Below the pieces are notes generated by a model. That model saw only the letters and a list, made by a program, of their open reading frames with translations, was not told where the DNA came from and did no database searches. Shown in pieces: positions 8,469-16,840 of a stretch of DNA of 64,000 nucleotides; the first letter of the stretch is position 1; each line of letters starts with the position of its first letter. The position numbers and the translations under genes are program-made. Location: NCBI GenBank assembly GCA_965261535.1, contig OZ253469.1:4588001-4652000 (forward strand), written 5' to 3'. Source of the stretch: VXNE01 sp965261535. GTDB taxonomy: Bacteria > Pseudomonadota > Gammaproteobacteria > Pseudomonadales > Azotimanducaceae.

Positions 8469-10658
8469 ATGCGCAGCGCGCCCGCCGTCAAGGACATCCT
8501 GCTCGCCGGTGCCGGACACAGCCATGTACAGGTCCTGCGCCGGTTCGGCATGCGGCCCGAGCCGGGCCTGCGCCTCACCATCATCGCGCGCGAAGTCGAA
8601 ACCCCCTATTCGGGCATGCTGCCCGGGCATGTCGCCGGCGTCTACGAGCGCAGCGAGATGCACATCGATGTCGCGCGCCTGGCGCGCTTCGCCGGCGCCA
8701 ACTTCATCGCGGGGGAGGTGGTCGGCGTGGACCCCGATGCGAACCGCGTGCGGCTGCGCGGAAGACCGCCGATGCGCTACGACATCCTGTCGATCAACAC
8801 CGGCGGCGTTCCCGGCGGTGGCCTCGAACCTGCCGACTGGATCACGCCTGTCAAGCCGATCGGTCGCTTCCTGCCGCGCTGGGAGGCCGTGGCGGAGCGC
8901 CTTGCGCGCGAAACCATGCGCCTGGTCATCGTCGGCGGCGGGCCCGGCGGCGTGGAGCTTGCGCTCGCCGTGCGCGCCCGCTTTCCGGATACCGCGAGTT
9001 GCATCCTCGTCACTGCCGACCGGGACATCCTGCCGGGCCATGCGTTCACCGTTCGGCGCAAACTGCGCGCCTTGCTCCGTCAGCGGGATGTCGAAGTCGT
9101 CACCGAGTTCTTTGCCGAGGGCGCTAACGCAGACGCGATTCGCGCCCGCGATGGCCGCGCGATCGAACACGACCATGTCTTCTGGGTGACGGGCGTGGAC
9201 GCATCCGACGCTTTTTCCAATAGCGGATTGGCGACGGACGAACGCGGTTTCATCGCGGTCAACGGCCACCTCCAGTCCATCTCTCACGAAAATGTCTTCG
9301 CGAGCGGCGATGCCGCCGCCATGCGGGGCCAACCGCGGCCCAAGTCCGGCGTATTCGCGGTGCGCCAGGGTCCCGCGCTGGCGGATAACCTGAGACGCTA
9401 CGCGCTGGAGCGGCCGTTGCGGCGCTACCGGGCGCAGTCCGCCGCGCTCGCGCTGATCGGCACGGCGCAGGGCCACGCGGTGGCGTCGCGGGGCGTATTT
9501 TTTGCTTCGGGACAGTGGGTCTGGCGCTGGAAGGAGTGGGTTGATCGCCGCTTCATGCGACGTTTTCAGCTTCTGCCGGAGATGGCGGAGCCCGAACCAT
9601 CGCTGGCGCCGGCGTTGCGGGCGGATGCGCCGGAGACCATGCGCTGCGGAGGCTGCGGCGCGAAACTGGGCGCCGATCTGCTCGCGCGCGTGCTGCGGCG
9701 TTTGCCGGAGAGCGGCGACTCCACGCTGCTGCAGGGCATCGGCGACGACGCCGCGGTTATCCAGTTCGGACACCCGACGCTGGTCGCGACCTGCGATGCT
9801 TTCCGCGCCATGATCGATGATCCCTACCGGTTTGGCCGCATCGCCGCGCACCACGCGCTGAACGACCTCTACGCGATGAATGCGGTGCCGCGCTATGCGC
9901 TGGCCCTCGTTACTGTTCCGTCAATGGCGGACGCGTTGATGGAGGAGGAGCTGTTTCAGGTCATGTCGGGGGCCGTCGCGGTTTTCGGCGAGCACGGCGT
10001 CAGCCTGGCGGGCGGACACTCCGCCGAAGGCGCCGAACTCTCGGTGGGTTTCGCGGCCTTCGCCGGCGCCGCCGAGCGGTTGCTGGCGAAAGGCGGCTTG
10101 CTTGCTGGCGAGCGTCTGATCCTGACCAAGCCCATCGGCACGGGGGTGGTCCTGGCGGGCGCGATGCGGGGCAGGACAGCGGGCCGGGACCTGATCGCGG
10201 TCATGGATGCGATGGATGTGTCGAGCGCCGCCGCCGCGCGGACTGTCGCCGAACATGGCGCGACCGCGTGCACCGATGTGACGGGTTTTGGCCTGGCGGG
10301 ACATTTGAGCGAAATGACGCGGGCTTCCGGGGTCGGCGCGGTGCTTTGGCTGGAGTCGATTCCGTTCCTTCCAGCGGCCGTGTACCTGATGCGGGCCGGG
10401 GTCGAGAGTTCCCTGCAGCCGAATAACGAGCGGGCGCTGGACGATTTCGTCACCGAGGGATGCGGCCGGGGTCGCGCCGACTTCCGCCTGCTTGCGGACC
10501 CGCAGACGGCGGGCGGACTGCTTGCCGGCGTGCCGGCGACGGAAGCGGACGCCTGCGTGCGCGCTCTGCGTAGTAGCGGCTACGCCCAGGCGGCCGTGAT
10601 TGGCACCGTCGAGGATGGTCCGTTGACCGTGCGAGCGGGAGGAGACGACGCCGCATGA
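8469..10658 (+). CDS. selD: Selenide, water dikinase fused to a pyridine-nucleotide-disulfide oxidoreductase
   Basis: About 729 residues in two domains. Residues 1 to about 365 are an FAD/NAD(P)-binding oxidoreductase of the NADH-dehydrogenase-like type (GAGHSHVQVLRRF near the start, a second dinucleotide motif VGGGPGGVELAL at about 155, FASGDAA near 278). Residues from about 390 on are SelD: CGGCGAKLG with the catalytic Cys396 and Lys399, then GIGDDAAV, TDVTGFGLAGHL and DPQTAGGLL. SelD makes selenophosphate for tRNA-Sec and selenouridine. The fused domain is known in many bacteria and may help reduce or deliver selenium, which is inference. The active site uses Cys, not Sec. A TTG at 8451 is an alternative start. 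Confidence 0.9.
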   Translation: MRSAPAVKDILLAGAGHSHVQVLRRFGMRPEPGLRLTIIAREVETPYSGMLPGHVAGVYERSEMHIDVARLARFAGANFIAGEVVGVDPDANRVRLRGRPPMRYDILSINTGGVPGGGLEPADWITPVKPIGRFLPRWEAVAERLARETMRLVIVGGGPGGVELALAVRARFPDTASCILVTADRDILPGHAFTVRRKLRALLRQRDVEVVTEFFAEGANADAIRARDGRAIEHDHVFWVTGVDASDAFSNSGLATDERGFIAVNGHLQSISHENVFASGDAAAMRGQPRPKSGVFAVRQGPALADNLRRYALERPLRRYRAQSAALALIGTAQGHAVASRGVFFASGQWVWRWKEWVDRRFMRRFQLLPEMAEPEPSLAPALRADAPETMRCGGCGAKLGADLLARVLRRLPESGDSTLLQGIGDDAAVIQFGHPTLVATCDAFRAMIDDPYRFGRIAAHHALNDLYAMNAVPRYALALVTVPSMADALMEEELFQVMSGAVAVFGEHGVSLAGGHSAEGAELSVGFAAFAGAAERLLAKGGLLAGERLILTKPIGTGVVLAGAMRGRTAGRDLIAVMDAMDVSSAAAARTVAEHGATACTDVTGFGLAGHLSEMTRASGVGAVLWLESIPFLPAAVYLMRAGVESSLQPNNERALDDFVTEGCGRGRADFRLLADPQTAGGLLAGVPATEADACVRALRSSGYAQAAVIGTVEDGPLTVRAGGDDAA

Positions 10659-11255
10659 CGCCGACGCTCAAGTTTGTGACCGACCCGATGTGCTCGTGGT
10701 GCTGGGCCATGACGCCGCACATCGAATCGACGCTGCGGAGTTTCGATGGCCGCGTGGCTTTCGATCTCGCCGTCGGCGGTATCAATATTCATACCAAAAG
10801 GCCGCTGGGGAGATAGGGCCTGGAACGGTTGCAGGCGCTGTGGCACCGCGCGACCGCTGTCACTGGTCAGTACTATTCGCACCGCCTGCCGGAGGGAATG
10901 GTCTACAACAGCCAGTTGCCTTGCCGTCGAAGCGATGCGCACCCTGATGCGCGCCCCGCCGTTTGCGTACCTGCACTACCTGCAGCGGCTTCTCTTCGTC
11001 GATGGGGTCAACATCAACAACCTGGATGTGGTGCTTGAAGCGTGCGACGAACTCGGCGCGGATCCTGACCGATTGGTGGCGTTGATGGATCGGGAACCGG
11101 TCAAGGAGCGGACGCGTCGTCAAATCCATACTGCCCGGAGCTACGGCACGAGCGCCCTGCCGAGCGTGCTGGTGAGCGCCGGCGGAGCAGAGTTTCGGCT
11201 GTTCGCTGGCGGCTTCATGGATGCCGTCCAACTCGAAGCGGATATCGAAAGATAG
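10655..11255 (+). pseudogene. DsbA-family thioredoxin-like protein (FrnE type), broken
   Basis: It starts with an ATG that overlaps the selD stop (ATGA). The first 53 codons give a good DsbA-like N-terminus: KFVTDPMCSWCWAMTPHIE contains the CxxC redox motif. The frame then meets a TAG at 10814-10816, runs on recognisably (GLERLQALWHRATAVTG), and shifts frame near 10925 before the normal C-terminus (YGTSALPSVLVSAGG, with the cis-proline loop). One stop plus one frameshift mark it as a pseudogene. Its coupling to selD suggests the intact gene served a redox step next to selenium metabolism, which is inference. Confidence 0.8.
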
Positions 11256-11279
11256 CTGGCGGAGTAGTCGCATAGAGCT

Positions 11280-11654
11280 CTAGCCCGCATATCTCACCAA
11301 GGGCCGCGATGATCGCGCAGGATTTTGCCCGCGTGCGCGTACTCGGGAGCCTTCAGCCGGGGAGCGCGAGGGGGCACCCCTCGCAAGAAGACAGCAGCGC
11401 GAGGGGGCACCCCTCGCAAGAAAAGAGACGGAAGCATAGCCCATGCCTTATGGTGTAGCGACCATGTGCGCGCACGCGGGCAAAAGTGCCCCACGGGCGG
11501 TGCCTTCGGCCCCGCCCGTGGCCCGACCCCACCGTGCGAGGGCGCGGCCAGCGCAATCTGAATCCGGCAGGCATCCAAAAAAATGTACATACCTGATTGA
11601 AACGCAATGACATTCAGTGACTCAACAAGCGGCTTGGTGAGATATGCGGGCTAG
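11280..11654. mobile_element. 375-bp non-autonomous element with perfect 22-bp terminal inverted repeats
   Basis: The left end (11280-11301) begins CTAGCCCGCATATCTCACCA, and 11633-11654 is its exact reverse complement over 22 bases. There is no transposase inside. The interior holds a palindromic repeat cluster (11349-11423) and a GC-rich stretch, both shared with the MITE at 56718-57081. The last 60 bases of its right end match 54049-54108 at 48 of 60 positions. Its insertion cut the 3' end of the zeta-like gene, whose stop codon is now supplied by the element's terminal CTAG. The IS family is not certain. Confidence 0.8.
11349..11423. repeat. Palindromic repeat cluster, family of the 45-bp unit
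   Basis: One full unit and one partial unit of the palindromic repeat that also occurs at 18520-18654 and 56886-56975. The core is a hairpin of GCGAGGGG and CCCCTCGC around a short variable loop, preceded by CCTTCAGCCGGGGAGC. The copies here have lost the spacing seen in the other two loci. Confidence 0.75.
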
Positions 11655-11925
11655 GTCGCGTCGCCGAGTTCGTGCGCCCGCCGGGCGATGCGTGGCCTGG
11701 ACGCGCCGGAATATGTGCTTTCGAAGCCGAACGACTCATTCTGCTCAAGATGCCGGCCGATGGCCGCGTCAACCCGGGTCCGGGCTTCGAACTGGAGGGT
11801 GGGATCGTCGTAGCTGCCGAGACCTTGCGCGATGGAATCAGCATCGTAGAAGTTCGGCTGCGGCACCAAGTGCTCTTTCCGGCCCCGTTCGCCCCGGTCA
11901 CGACGACGAAGCGGCGCGCCGACAC
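11651..11925 (-). pseudogene. Zeta-toxin-like P-loop kinase, truncated and frameshifted
   Basis: A GTG start at 11925 lies directly after the stop of the upstream gene. The N-terminus MSARRFVVVTGANGAGKST is a clear Walker A. A one-base shift then moves the frame, after which NFYDADSIAQGLGSYDDP and FGFESTYSG match the zeta-toxin/COG4185 pattern (the D for the substrate, and the FE-T-SG motif). The 3' end is replaced by the inserted 375-bp element. It was probably the second gene of a two-gene unit with the split ORF upstream. Not functional as it stands. Confidence 0.75.
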
Positions 11926-12789
11926 TCAAGTGCCCGGGGGAGCGATGTACGGACACTCCTTGGCGGCGGGGTCGTCGGCGTGAAAGCGCTCGACTCGACG
12001 GTCGGGCCACGTGCGCGTGATCGTGTCGTCGGCCAGCAGATGATCTTCGATGACCCCGTTGGGCCACTCGGTGATCACGCGCGAGTCGTCGTCGGGGGGC
12101 ATGTAGACGAAAGTTTTTCCTTGCTCAAAGCACATTCGCCGAGAGTCGGTCTTGGTGCTGGTCTTGGGTAGATCGGGCCAAGGATGCCCCTCCTCGGCGA
12201 GGTCCCACTCCTCAAGCACACTCGCGACCTGTCTGCGGCTCGCTGGTCGACTTAGAAGTCTGAATCGCGACAACTGTGGTAGCGCGATGAGTGAACACGG
12301 TGGATCAGCGATATGGTACTGCCGTATCCGAATGTTTCCCCACTCCGTCGGCACAGACCTGTCGAGTTCTCCGCCGAGCATGTCGATCAGGGCATCCTTC
12401 ACCGGTTTGCCGGAACAGACCAATACCTTGAGGCTACTCTGCACACGAAGTGCCGTCTCCCAGAACGCCCGACCTATAGCCAAATTCTGGCCATCCCTCG
12501 ACGCCTTCCACTCCTTCGTGCGGAAAGGTGCGAGTACGCCGCACAGCACGCGATCCGGAGATACACGCATCAGCTCGCAGAGTTGGAGATATTGTTCCGT
12601 GATCGGTGATTTTGTGGTGTACCGCTCGATGCGGTAGGAGTTGCCGCGCTCATCGCTGACAGTTCGTAGATCTGCGCTATCAGGCGTTCTGCCGCCGGGA
12701 TTCATCGACAAGAACGCGACTTCGCAACCCTCGAATAGGGTCGACCACGGGCAGTAGAGCAACTTGAAACCGTCGGCGTAGCCATACCT
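11926..12789 (-). pseudogene. Uracil-DNA-glycosylase-like protein, C-terminal part, 5' cut off by IS3 insertion
   Basis: 286 codons remain in frame up to the IS boundary. CEVAFLSMNPGG resembles motif A of the UDG superfamily, KVLVCSGKPVKDALIDML the central strand-helix, and QLSRFRLLSR a late motif; the tail after about residue 225 (VITEWPNGVIEDHLLADDT) is of unknown type. The UDG link is tentative. The frame is cut at 12789 by an IS3-family element. The codon at the break (AGG, the target duplication) lines up in frame with the piece at 14219-14443, so removing the IS and one CCT copy would restore one ORF of about 361 codons. Confidence 0.7.
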
Positions 12790-12843
12790 TGGAGTTGACC
12801 CGCTTTAGTGGACACATGGATCCTTTGAGGAGGAGGTGTTCCT

Positions 12844-13158
12844 ATGGCGAAGACACGACGCCCGTATGCGCGGAATTTTCGAGAGAAGATGGTGGCGCTG
12901 GTTCGGTCCGGTCGTAGTCCGACGGAGTTGTCGAAGGAGTTCGAACCGACGGCGCAGACGATCATCAACTGGGCGCGGCAGGCGGATCGCGCCGCGGGTC
13001 GTGGCGGCGACGGTCTGACGAGCGAGGAGCGGTCGGAGCTGCGTCGGATCAAGCGTGAGAATCGGCGGCTGCGCGAAGAGCGCGACATATTGGCAAAGGC
13101 CGCGGCCTGGTTCGCGCGGGAGACCGACTCGATAGCGGAAAGGTGTTCGAGTTCGTGA
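12844..13158 (+). CDS. IS3-family transposase OrfA
   Basis: 104 residues. The N-terminal helix-turn-helix (RRPYARNFREKMVALVRSG, then TAQTIINWARQADR) is followed by a leucine-zipper-like helix (RIKRENRRLREERDILAKAAAWF), the standard OrfA layout. AGGAGG about ten bases upstream of the ATG is a good ribosome site. OrfB lies in the -1 frame relative to OrfA, as expected for IS3 programmed frameshifting. Confidence 0.9.
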   Translation: MAKTRRPYARNFREKMVALVRSGRSPTELSKEFEPTAQTIINWARQADRAAGRGGDGLTSEERSELRRIKRENRRLREERDILAKAAAWFARETDSIAERCSSS

Positions 13159-14017
13159 GTGCGAATCGGGCCGATCACAGGGTGGCGACGATGTGCCGGG
13201 TGCTGGGGGTCTCCGCCAGCGGGTACTACGCGTGGCTGCGGCGGGGTCCGTCGCCGCGCGCGCGGCGGGACGCGGAGTTGGCGGCGCGGATCGAGGCGAT
13301 TCACCGCGATTCGCGGGGCACGCGCGGCGCGCCGCGGATTCACGCCGAACTGCGGGAGGAAGGCGAGCGGCTGGGCGCAAGCGGGTGGCGCGGCTGATGC
13401 GGGAGAGCGGTCTGCGCGGCGTTGATCGCCGCAAGTGGGTGAAGACGACGGCGGCGGACGCGGCGGCGGAGCCGGCGCCGGACTTGGTGCGGCGCGAATT
13501 TTCGGCTTCGGTGGCGAACGAGCTGTGGGTGGCGGACGCGACCTACGTTCCGACGCTGGCGGGGTTTCTGTTCCTGGCGGTGGTCGTGGATGTGTATTCC
13601 AGGCGCGTCGTGGGCTGGTGCATGGGCGCCGAACTGGTGACGCGGCTGATGCTCGACGCGTTGAACATGGCGCTGGAGCAGCGCGGCGCGCGCGGCGTGA
13701 TCCACCACTCCGACCGGGGCTCGCAATACACCTCGATCGCGTTCGGCAACCGCTGCCGCGACGCCGGCGTGCGGCTGTCGATGGGCTCGACCGGCGACTG
13801 CTACGACAACGCGCTGTGCGAGAGTTTTTTCGCCACGCTGGAGTGCGAATTGATTGATCGCGCGACGTTCCGCACGCGGCGCGAGGCCGAGTTGGCGATC
13901 TTCGACTTCATCGAGGGGTTCTACAACAGCAAGCGCCGCCACTCGTCCATCGGCTACCTGAGCCCGGCGGAGTTCGAGCGCCGGGGCGGTTGGGACCACA
14001 TGCGGGAGGCGGCGTGA
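13143..14017 (+). pseudogene. IS3-family transposase OrfB, one-base frameshift
   Basis: The integrase-core DDE transposase reads in one frame as VSANRADHRVATMCRVLGVSASGYYAWL up to about 13375, then continues one frame over as KRVARLMRESGLRGVDRRKW. A single lost base near 13376 explains the break. The catalytic set is otherwise visible: D in VADATYVPTLAG, D in IHHSDRGSQYTS, and E in YDNALCESFFATLE. The IS is probably immobile without a helper copy. Confidence 0.85.
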
Positions 14018-14218
14018 ACGTCGCCGCTCGCGGCCCCGCGGGAGCTTTGGGGCGCGGCCCGGCCGGGTCGCCTAAGCGCGCCGCCCGCCCGTTTGAATAC
14101 GGGCGGCGCGCATCAATGGCGTCGCTCCGTATCGGGGAACCGCCCCGATCAAGGGCGAGGGGGCCGCAAGGCCCATTTGTTCAAGTGTTAAACTGTCCAC
14201 CGAAGCGGGTCAGCTCCA

Positions 14219-14443
14219 CCTCGACTCCAACTTGACAAGGCGCCTCTGCCACTCGTCTCGATCCAGTCCAGCCGCTGGCTTATCAGACAACTTGCCATGG
14301 TTTTGGTCCGCAGTTGGCATGACGATGCGCTCAGCGCGAAGACGCTCGGCGTACTTGCCTTGAACGCTATGCGATAGAAGCTGGGACAGGTTGTACTCTG
14401 GACGGAGATCGTCGTTCATTTCGTCATGAGGACCCTTCTTCAT
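14219..14443 (-). pseudogene. N-terminal part of the IS-split ORF, beginning with BrnA-like antitoxin sequence
   Basis: 75 codons up to the IS3 target site. The start overlaps the BrnT gene by 20 bases. Residues 9-40 (MNDDLRPEYNLSQLL, then VQGKYAERLRAERIV) match the short antitoxins found after BrnT toxins (DDLRPEYD..., VRGKYAERY...). The remainder (DRDEWQRRLVKLESR) joins in frame, across the IS, to the UDG-like piece at 11926-12789. Either an antitoxin start became fused to the next gene, or the UDG-like gene began at an internal ATG (MPTADQ). The antitoxin C-terminus looks lost, so BrnT may lack its normal partner. Confidence 0.65.
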
Positions 14444-14714
14444 ACTGCCTTCGTTCCCTTCGCGTTAATTCGCGTGGGCTGATGATGCGGATATCGTTGA
14501 TGCGGTCCGTATGTGCCACCATTAGCAGTCGGCCCTCTTCGGAGCGGCCAACAATAATATAACGACTCTCTGTCAAAGAATGGTCGGGGTCCGGGGCGGT
14601 TTTGCTTAGCGAATCGCCGAACACCGTGGCCGCTTCTTGAAATGAGACATGGTGGTTTCGCAAATTTTGATTTGCCTTGCTGGGGTTCCAATTGAAATTC
14701 ACCAAAAACGCCAT
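14424..14714 (-). CDS. brnT: BrnT family toxin
   Basis: 96 residues. FNWNPSKANQNLRNHHVSFQEAATVFGD and DPDHSLTESRYIIVGRSEEGRLLMVAHT followed by IRIISPRELTRRERRQYEE are hallmark BrnT segments. BrnT is a RelE-like ribonuclease toxin of type II toxin-antitoxin pairs. The antitoxin normally follows; here the overlapping downstream ORF keeps only the first part of a BrnA-like antitoxin before running into other sequence and an IS. The toxin core itself looks complete. Confidence 0.88.
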   Translation of the reverse strand: MAFLVNFNWNPSKANQNLRNHHVSFQEAATVFGDSLSKTAPDPDHSLTESRYIIVGRSEEGRLLMVAHTDRINDIRIISPRELTRRERRQYEEGSS

Positions 14715-14771
14715 CCCTCCAGAGGCAGGCTGACTCCATCGGAACTCTCGGCGCTCGTGCCTCGCCGCCGG

Positions 14772-15872
14772 CTAGAAAAAACTCGCCACCGCCGGTCTGA
14801 ACCGGTCCATGTCCACAAGGAACGAGTCGTGCCCCTGGATCGAAGACAGCACGCGGAAGTCCACATCGGGCACCGTCGCCTTCAGCCCTTCGGCCAATTC
14901 GCGCTGTTGAGCCAGCGGGAACAGGAAGTCCGTCTCCACGCCGATGACCAGCGCGCGTTCGGCCCGCACCCGCGCGAGGCCGGCCGCCAGGCTGCCGCCG
15001 TGGTCGCAGACATCGAACAGGTCCATCGCCCTTGATAAGTACAGGTAGCAGTTGGCGTCGAAGGTGCCGATGAACCTCACCGCGTGGGCCTCGAGGTAGG
15101 ACTCGACCTCGAAGTCGATGCCGAAGGCTTCCCGCACGGGCTCGTCCGTGGCCCGCTCGCGCCCGAAGCGCACGGTCCATTCGGCGGATGACCGGTAGGA
15201 GATCATGCCGAGTTTCCGCGCCAGGCGCATGCCCACCGCGGGTGGCGCGTCGGGAGCGTATTGGCCGCCGCGCCACGCGGGATCGGAACGCACCATCTCC
15301 CGCTGCAGCGAGCGCATGGCGATGGAGAAGGGCAGACTCCGGGCGGCGGAGGAGATGAGGACGACTCCCGTGGCGGCGTCCGGATGCAGCATGGCGAACG
15401 CCAGGGCGGTCATGCCGCCCATGGAGGCGCCGACAACGGCATGCAGTCGCGAGACGCCCAAGGACTCGATGACGGCATGGCCGGCGTTCGCGATGTCTTC
15501 GAGACATAGCATGGGGAAGCTGAGCCGATATGGCTGTCCCGCCGCGGGATCGATCGAAGCGGGACCCGTCGAGCCGAAACAGCTTCCGAGCGAGTTGACG
15601 CAGACCACGAAGTGGCGATTCGTATCGATGGGCTTGTCCGGGCCCAGCATGTCCTCCCACCATCCGGTGGTGGGATCGAGGGGCGAAGAGGCCGCGTGCG
15701 CGGAAGGCGACAGGCCCGTGAAGAGGAGCACCGCATTGTCCTTGGCCACCGAGAGTTCGCCCCAGGTCTCGTAGGCGATCTCGGCCTGCGACAGGACGCC
15801 CCGCATCATCCTGAAGAGCCGCTTGATCTTGAGGTATTTGCGCGCGTCGCTCACGAACCAGGCGTCGCTCAC
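14772..15872 (-). CDS. MetX-like homoserine/serine O-acyltransferase (alpha/beta hydrolase fold)
   Basis: 366 residues from a GTG start overlapping the upstream stop (GTGA). Family motifs: NSLGSCFGSTGPASID for the oxyanion region, nucleophile elbow GASMGGMTALA, aspartate in GVETDFLFPLAQQREL and histidine in IQGHDSFLVD, so the Ser-Asp-His triad is complete. MetX-family enzymes acylate homoserine or serine on the way to methionine or cysteine; acetyl versus succinyl donor and homoserine versus serine cannot be told apart here. It is the last gene of a coupled operon with an M14 deacylase-like gene and a GCS2 ligase. Confidence 0.85.
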   Translation of the reverse strand: MSDAWFVSDARKYLKIKRLFRMMRGVLSQAEIAYETWGELSVAKDNAVLLFTGLSPSAHAASSPLDPTTGWWEDMLGPDKPIDTNRHFVVCVNSLGSCFGSTGPASIDPAAGQPYRLSFPMLCLEDIANAGHAVIESLGVSRLHAVVGASMGGMTALAFAMLHPDAATGVVLISSAARSLPFSIAMRSLQREMVRSDPAWRGGQYAPDAPPAVGMRLARKLGMISYRSSAEWTVRFGRERATDEPVREAFGIDFEVESYLEAHAVRFIGTFDANCYLYLSRAMDLFDVCDHGGSLAAGLARVRAERALVIGVETDFLFPLAQQRELAEGLKATVPDVDFRVLSSIQGHDSFLVDMDRFRPAVASFF

Positions 15873-16840
15873 GAGCTCGGCAGCGGTTCGAGCAGGTAGC
15901 AGAGGCAGTCCGCGCGGGCCGCGCGGAGATCGGGTGTGTACATCGATGGTATGACGGAGCGCCGCAGCCGGATCTTCCCGTGGGTCGTCTCCAGATAGCG
16001 GGCGGTCACGTCGGCGCCGGATTCATCCACCGCCTTCAATCCCGGGCCGCGACGGACGCTCGCGATGACCGTGCCGCCCTCGGCGCGTTCGAAGTTGAAC
16101 TCTTCGAAATCTGGCCGGAGTGTCACGCCGCCATCCTCTCCGTCGATCAGGACGCGGGCCAGGTTTCGGTACAGGTAGAGCTCTTGCGAAGATGCCCGCG
16201 GTGGTTCACGCCAACGGAAGGCCTGTTTGAGGTAGGCGCTGGCGCGTTCGATGCTTGCCGGATCGCGCGACCTGCCGACCTCGACGGCCACCGCGGTGCA
16301 GAACTCGGAAAAGCGTCGGGTCTGCACCCCCGGATGATCGATGACAATCACGCGCCGCGCGAAGGCGGCGGCCGTGCCCAGAGAACGCTCGTCAGTACGG
16401 GTGACGACGCTGTAGGCCGGATTGCGGCCGGTGTTGTTGTGGATGTCGATGGCCGCCAGCGGCTCGGCGGCGATGGCGCGCTCCGTGACCTCTCGCGCGA
16501 TCGCGGCTTCCCGCGAGTCGCCGCCTTCCCAGGCGCGATTGAAATCCACCTGATGCGGCAGTTTGCGGACGTTCTGCCGCGCCGCGTCGATGTTGGCGAC
16601 GAACAGCATCAGGGGAGGCGCGCGTTTTGCGCTCAGAAGCGCGCGCGCGGCGTCCCATCCCGAGGTTTCATCGCCGTGCTGCAGAACGGTGACGAACAGG
16701 GTTCCCTTTCGCCCGCCGCTCAAATCGAACAGGGTGGGCCCCGAAAGCACATCTCGCAGTTGCGCGGCGGAGCATTCGAGAAGACCGTCGGGCAACGCCT
16801 TGTAGGTGGAAAGGCAGGCGGACAGATGCCCGGAGCTCAT
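15869..16840 (-). CDS. M14-like metallo-deacylase (succinylglutamate desuccinylase/aspartoacylase family)
   Basis: 323 residues. The zinc site is recognisable: HGDE (His55, Glu58) and IDIHNNTGRNP (His134), the pattern of the AstE/AspA subfamily of M14 peptidases. These enzymes remove acyl groups from N-acyl amino acids or peptides. The ATG at 16840 overlaps the stop of the GCS2 gene (ATGA) and the stop overlaps the MetX-like start (GTGA). The longer open frame upstream lies inside the GCS2 gene and is not used. The substrate is unknown; a thiol or glutamyl compound would suit the neighbours, which is inference. Confidence 0.82.
   Translation of the reverse strand: MSSGHLSACLSTYKALPDGLLECSAAQLRDVLSGPTLFDLSGGRKGTLFVTVLQHGDETSGWDAARALLSAKRAPPLMLFVANIDAARQNVRKLPHQVDFNRAWEGGDSREAAIAREVTERAIAAEPLAAIDIHNNTGRNPAYSVVTRTDERSLGTAAAFARRVIVIDHPGVQTRRFSEFCTAVAVEVGRSRDPASIERASAYLKQAFRWREPPRASSQELYLYRNLARVLIDGEDGGVTLRPDFEEFNFERAEGGTVIASVRRGPGLKAVDESGADVTARYLETTHGKIRLRRSVIPSMYTPDLRAARADCLCYLLEPLPSS

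Larger units (their letters stand above)
12790..14218 (+). mobile_element. IS3-family insertion sequence, 1429 bp, 3-bp target duplication
   Basis: The terminal inverted repeats begin TGGAGTTGACCCGCTTTAGT at the left and TGGAGCTGACCCGCTTCGGT at the right (read inward), 25 bases with three differences. The flanks carry a direct CCT duplication (12787-12789 and 14219-14221), the 3-bp size usual for IS3. It encodes OrfA and a frameshifted OrfB. Downstream of OrfB lies a strong GC-rich hairpin around 14074-14110. The insertion splits a minus-strand ORF. Confidence 0.92.

Noticed and set aside
10814..10816. In-frame TAG in the DsbA-like gene, possible recoding
   Set aside because: The frame also shifts near 10925, and no pyrrolysine genes are seen. 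It is a pseudogene.
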